A stretch of DNA of 9,211 nt. It comes from Chloroflexi bacterium RBG_16_70_13 (GTDB taxonomy: Bacteria > Chloroflexota > Limnocylindria > Limnocylindrales > CSP1-4). The stretch spans positions 28,861 to 38,071 of the forward strand of contig MGOD01000118.1 in the NCBI GenBank assembly GCA_001795245.1. Reading direction: 5' to 3'. The first letter of the stretch is position 1; every line of letters starts with the position of its first letter. The notes under the pieces are model-generated. The model was not told where the DNA came from. It saw only the letters and a program-made list of their open reading frames with translations, and searched no databases. Below are positions 5,859-9,211 of this stretch, piece by piece. A program made the position numbers and the translations under genes.

Positions 5859-5888
5859 TTGACACCGCCGGACGCGCGTCCGTATCGT
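5859..5888 (+). promoter_or_regulatory. Candidate promoter of the STAND-SARP regulator
   Basis: TTGACA at 5859-5864 is a perfect -35. TATCGT at 5883-5888 is a fair -10 (four of six), with an 18-base spacer. The predicted start of transcription, near 5895, would give a leader of about 130 bases to the ATG at 6029, or about 14 bases to the ATG at 5909. Confidence 0.5.
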
Positions 5889-6028
5889 TCGCGCCGCCCG
5901 AGCCGCCGATGCGCGTGCCGGACCCGATGCGGCCCGCCCGGCCTGCCAGGCGGTCCGGGGTCCCGGTCGGACCGGGCCGACCGGCGATCGTCGCGCCCCA
6001 GAAGGGTTCCGGAGGCCCGCTCGGCACG

Positions 6029-9000
6029 ATGTCCGAGTACCCGGTCCAGATCGGCAAGGTCCAGGCGCCGCCGCTGCGCGACGAGACGCTCGAGCGAACG
6101 CGCCTGCTCGATTGGCTCCACGTCAAGATCCATCGCCGGGTCGTCCTCGTCCTGGCCGAGGCCGGCTACGGCAAGACGACGCTCCTCGCCGACTTCAGCC
6201 GGCGGACACGTGTTCGGCCGTTGTGGTTCCGACTCGACCGTGGCGATCGTGATTGGGTCGGCTTCCTGGCCTATCTCGTTGCCGCCGTCCGCGTCCACCT
6301 GCCGAGCTTTGCGCCCGTCACCCAGTCCCTCCTGCACGAGACGGGAGGGACCCTGCCACCGCGTGACACGGTCGTCGACACGTTCATCCGCGAGCTGGGC
6401 GAGCTGCCTGCCGACCCCACGGCGCTGATCCTCGACGACCTCCATGCGGTGGACGACTCGATCGATGTTCGGACGATCCTCCGCGAGCTCCTGGCGCGCG
6501 CGCCCGAGCGCCTGACCTTCGTCCTGATCAGCCGGAAGGTGCCGCCGATCCCCCTGGCCCGCCTCCGGGCCCTCGGGGAGGTGGCCGAGCTCCGGACCTC
6601 GGAGCTCCGTTTCGATCCGACCGAGACCGACCAGCTCTTCCGCTTGACGTACGCGCTCGCGCTCGAGCCGTCGGTCGTCGCCGAGCTCTCCCGCCGCACC
6701 GAGGGCTGGGCCGCCTCGCTCCAGCTCGTCCGAACCGCCATCCGGGACCGATCTCCCAGCGAGATCCGCTCGTTCGTGAGCTCGTTGAGCGGCGCCGAGG
6801 GCGAGCTCTACGACTACCTGGCCGAGGAGGTCGTGGGCGAGCTCTCACAGGAGCTCCAGCAGTTCCTCATGCGGACCTCCCTGCTCGACATCGTCGAGCC
6901 GGTCCTCGCCAGCGTCGCCGCCGAGATCCAAATCGACGGGACGCGCGCCGCCATCGCCGAGGGCGAGCTCATCGGCCTCTTCAGCCGAATCGGACCCCAG
7001 ATCCGCGACCGTGTTCGCGCGCACCCGCTCGTCCGCGACTTCCTCTACGCCCGGCTCGTCCGGTCCGTGGGCTCGGACATCGTCCAGGGCATCCACCGCG
7101 CCGTGGCCATCGCTGCGGAGCCACTCGACTGGCGGATCGCCGGCCACCACTACGTCGCCGCCGGCGACATCGACGAGGCGCGTCGAGTCCTCGCGGGCGC
7201 GATCGAATCGATCCTGGCAAGTGGCGCCTACGCGGCCGCAGAGGGTCTCGCGATCGCGCTCCCGCAGGCCGACGCGCCAGACGCCAATGTGCTCGTGGTG
7301 CTCTCTCGGATGGCCCAACAGCGCGGGCAAACCCCCGAGTCGCTTGAGCTCGCGGAAGCGGCCCACGCTGCGGATCCTTCGAAACCAGCGGTTGTGCTCA
7401 ACCTAGTGACCGCACGCATGCACGCTGGCGATATCACAGGTGCTCTCGAGGTCGTCAAGGTGCTTGAGGAGGCGCCCCGTCGGAGCATCGTGGCGATGAT
7501 TGCTAAGGCGTTTCGCCTCCTAATCGACTCCTCGGTAAGCGGTGACCTAGTCGCGGCGTCTGACGCGCTGGAGGCTCTCATCGGGTCCCTCCGCACGCGT
7601 GCTGAGTCCCACTTCCTAGGGGTTGCCCTGAGTGACTTAGCGTACGTCCGAAAGGCGCAGGGTCGCCCGCGAGACTGCTTGGACGTGGCGTCCGAAGCGA
7701 TCGGCCTTCTCGAGAGCACGTCGGCCGGGATCGAACTCGTATCTGCGCGCCTGGCTCGCGCTTGGGCACTGGCTCACCTCGGCGACCTAATGGCGGCTCG
7801 ACGTGAGATCGCGGAGGCCGCAGTCGCCGCACCGCGAGTCCAGGGCATCGAGGTCGCGTGGGAGGCCGCCGAGATCGAGCTGCTTTACGGTGATCCAGCG
7901 CAGGCTCACATGTGGACTGAGCCGTATTCCGAGAGCAATGCGGACAGCGACCATGGCGAGCAGATGGCACTGGTGGACATCCACGCCGACCTCTTGCTAG
8001 GTCGAGTTGAAGAAGCATCTGGCAGATTGCACGTTCTCAGGCACGGGACACTCCGATCTGCGTGCTCGTTCGAGGTCCGCCGCCTTCTCCTCGAGGCTCA
8101 AACTGCTTTGCTGACGGCGCAGCCGGACGCCCCCGCACGCGCAACAGCCGCTCATGCCTTGGCGATAGCGCAGCACGCTGACCTCTGGGCCGACGTCGCG
8201 TCGATCCAGATGTCGATCGCAGAGCCGAGTGCGCTCAACGCAGCGCTTGGGAGGGTCTCCCCGCGCGACCCGGGGATCCTCTCGATCTGCGCCGACGCAA
8301 TCGCTGCCCGCTTGGACGTGCTTACCGACCAGGTTCGTGATGCTGTGTATGAAGAGGCAGGGCGCAGGCGCGAGCGATGGAGACCGGCACTTAGGCGGGC
8401 ACTCGAGACTGGCAGGGAGTCTGCGCAGTTCGCCGCAGCGTTGCTGCTTGACCTGGTCGGTGCGGAGAAGGACGTGGCCCCTTTGAGGCGAGCGGCGCGC
8501 TCGCTTCGCGCCCACCCTGGATCCTCAGCTCTCGGCCGGGGACTTGCCAGGCAACTCGCGCCGCGGGTCCGCATCGACGACCTGGGCCGCGTTCGAGTCG
8601 AGATCGGCGACCGCGTTGTCGAGGGCTCGTCAATGCGTCGTAAGGTGCTTGCTCTTCTCTGCTTCCTCATCACGCGCCCTGCGCAGAGCGCCACACGGGA
8701 GGAGGTCCTCGAGGCGCTGTGGCCGGAGTTGGCACCAGCGACGGCGCTGAACTCGCTGAATCAGACGGTGTACTTCCTTCGGCGGGTGTTCGAACCAAGG
8801 TTCACCGAGGACCTCACGGCCGGTTACCTGGGGCAGGATGGTGAGACCGTGTGGCTCGATCGAGAACTGATCAGTACAACCAGCCAAGCCTGCCGGGAAA
8901 TGATCCGGCGGATGCCTGGTGTCCCGACACCCGCGGATGTCCTCGACTTGGCACGTCGATACACCGGCCGGTTCGCCCTCGACTTCATGTACGAAGAGTG

Positions 9001-9211
9001 GGCGGGGGCATACCGGGACTCACTCCACGCGGCGTACCTACGGGTGGTGGAAGTGGCGCTTCGACTCGACGCGGATTCCGGACACTACGCGAGGGGCATC
9101 GAGATCGCCGAGCTTGCCGCGCAGGTGGAGCCCGAATCCGAAGAGCTCCAGGTGGCGCTCTTGCGGCTGTATCGGCTGGCAGGGTCCTTTGCGGCTGCTG
9201 CGGAACAGTAC
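6029..9211 (+). CDS. MalT-like STAND ATPase with C-terminal SARP/BTAD domain (3' partial)
   Basis: A large signal-sensing transcription regulator, 1061 codons visible and cut by the window edge. The N-terminal NTPase has Walker A AEAGYGKTTLL (43-53) and Walker B ALILDDLH (132-139, D136/D137). TEGWAASLQL (224-233) and HPLVRDFLYARL (332-343) are typical of MalT/LAL proteins. About 350-840 is Ala/Leu-rich helical, probably TPR-like repeats that sense or oligomerise. From about 846 comes a SARP/OmpR-type winged helix (MRRKVLALLCFLITRP from 869, then REEVLEALWPE and LNSLNQTVYFLRRVF). A BTAD follows (YTGRFALDFMYEEW, then RLYRLAGSFAAAAEQY at the edge). There is no LuxR-type HTH in the visible part. 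Start: ATG 6029 has GGAGG 13 bases upstream and sits just before the conserved domain; in-frame ATGs at 5909 and 5927 are alternatives. Third-position G/C falls sharply after about 7200-7380. Regulated genes are unknown. Confidence 0.9.
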   Translation, partial: MSEYPVQIGKVQAPPLRDETLERTRLLDWLHVKIHRRVVLVLAEAGYGKTTLLADFSRRTRVRPLWFRLDRGDRDWVGFLAYLVAAVRVHLPSFAPVTQSLLHETGGTLPPRDTVVDTFIRELGELPADPTALILDDLHAVDDSIDVRTILRELLARAPERLTFVLISRKVPPIPLARLRALGEVAELRTSELRFDPTETDQLFRLTYALALEPSVVAELSRRTEGWAASLQLVRTAIRDRSPSEIRSFVSSLSGAEGELYDYLAEEVVGELSQELQQFLMRTSLLDIVEPVLASVAAEIQIDGTRAAIAEGELIGLFSRIGPQIRDRVRAHPLVRDFLYARLVRSVGSDIVQGIHRAVAIAAEPLDWRIAGHHYVAAGDIDEARRVLAGAIESILASGAYAAAEGLAIALPQADAPDANVLVVLSRMAQQRGQTPESLELAEAAHAADPSKPAVVLNLVTARMHAGDITGALEVVKVLEEAPRRSIVAMIAKAFRLLIDSSVSGDLVAASDALEALIGSLRTRAESHFLGVALSDLAYVRKAQGRPRDCLDVASEAIGLLESTSAGIELVSARLARAWALAHLGDLMAARREIAEAAVAAPRVQGIEVAWEAAEIELLYGDPAQAHMWTEPYSESNADSDHGEQMALVDIHADLLLGRVEEASGRLHVLRHGTLRSACSFEVRRLLLEAQTALLTAQPDAPARATAAHALAIAQHADLWADVASIQMSIAEPSALNAALGRVSPRDPGILSICADAIAARLDVLTDQVRDAVYEEAGRRRERWRPALRRALETGRESAQFAAALLLDLVGAEKDVAPLRRAARSLRAHPGSSALGRGLARQLAPRVRIDDLGRVRVEIGDRVVEGSSMRRKVLALLCFLITRPAQSATREEVLEALWPELAPATALNSLNQTVYFLRRVFEPRFTEDLTAGYLGQDGETVWLDRELISTTSQACREMIRRMPGVPTPADVLDLARRYTGRFALDFMYEEWAGAYRDSLHAAYLRVVEVALRLDADSGHYARGIEIAELAAQVEPESEELQVALLRLYRLAGSFAAAAEQY

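Larger units (their letters stand above)
5645..6028. other. Dodecin-regulator intergenic region with hairpins
   Basis: No convincing gene is seen in these 384 bases. Just after dodecin is a perfect 7-bp hairpin at 5685-5703 (GCGCTCA, loop GCGGA, TGAGCGC), a possible terminator without a T-run. A second hairpin at 5726-5742 (CGGGT/ACCCG) has GAGCGCT as its loop, repeating the GAGCGC core of the first. Then comes the promoter at 5859-5888. The regulator frame is already open across 5858-6028, with in-frame ATGs at 5909 and 5927, so its 3' part may be coding. Confidence 0.45.

Noticed and set aside
5351..6445. Minus-strand open frame opposite dodecin and the regulator start
   Set aside because: It is antisense to conserved dodecin and Walker A/B coding sequence, and is of low complexity without motifs.
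1..9211. CRISPR array, tRNA, rRNA, intact insertion sequence, intein in DnaB
   Set aside because: No regularly spaced repeats, no tRNA arms, no transposase frame. DnaB motifs run without interruption at normal spacing.

Overview
The window is GC-rich bacterial chromosome with strong G/C bias at third codon positions. It comes from a high-GC lineage. The gene set and styles (Bacillus/actinobacterial-type LexA box, double zinc-ribbon protein, Trp-less dodecin, STAND ATPase joined to a SARP-type output domain) fit Chloroflexota best, perhaps an uncultured soil or freshwater group. An actinobacterial-like relative cannot be excluded from sequence alone.

Layout. On the minus strand, a DUF1232/YkvA-like membrane protein (1290-733) overlaps ribosomal protein L9, rplI (736-290), by four bases. 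Beyond rplI, 78-245 forms a large imperfect fold-back that no gene explains. Divergent from this pair, lexA (1490-2140) has a TTGACA/TATCAT promoter whose spacer is filled by a perfect CGAAC-N4-GTTCG operator, so autorepression and SOS control can be read directly. The replicative helicase gene dnaB (2406-3767) follows on the same strand after a 265-base gap with two DnaA-box-like 9-mers. A small double zinc-ribbon protein (4119-3787, minus) converges on dnaB. A divergent region with three perfect hairpins separates it from a lipoprotein of unknown function (4387-5337). A Trp-less dodecin follows (5441-5644).

The right third is a single reading frame, open from at least 6029 to the window edge. 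It encodes a MalT-like STAND NTPase, then a helical-repeat region, then a SARP-type winged helix and BTAD domain. The 3' end is outside the window. Its codon use changes sharply about 1.2-1.35 kb into the gene, from almost pure G/C third positions to about one third A/T.

How the genes relate: L9, LexA and DnaB are information-processing housekeeping genes, and lexA/dnaB form a replication and DNA-damage neighbourhood. The remaining genes are small accessory or unknown ones plus a large signal-sensing regulator. No CRISPR array, tRNA, rRNA, intact insertion sequence or phage module was seen. The most notable points are the 168-base fold-back, the LexA operator, the STAND-SARP fusion with its composition break, and the dodecin lacking its flavin-stacking Trp.
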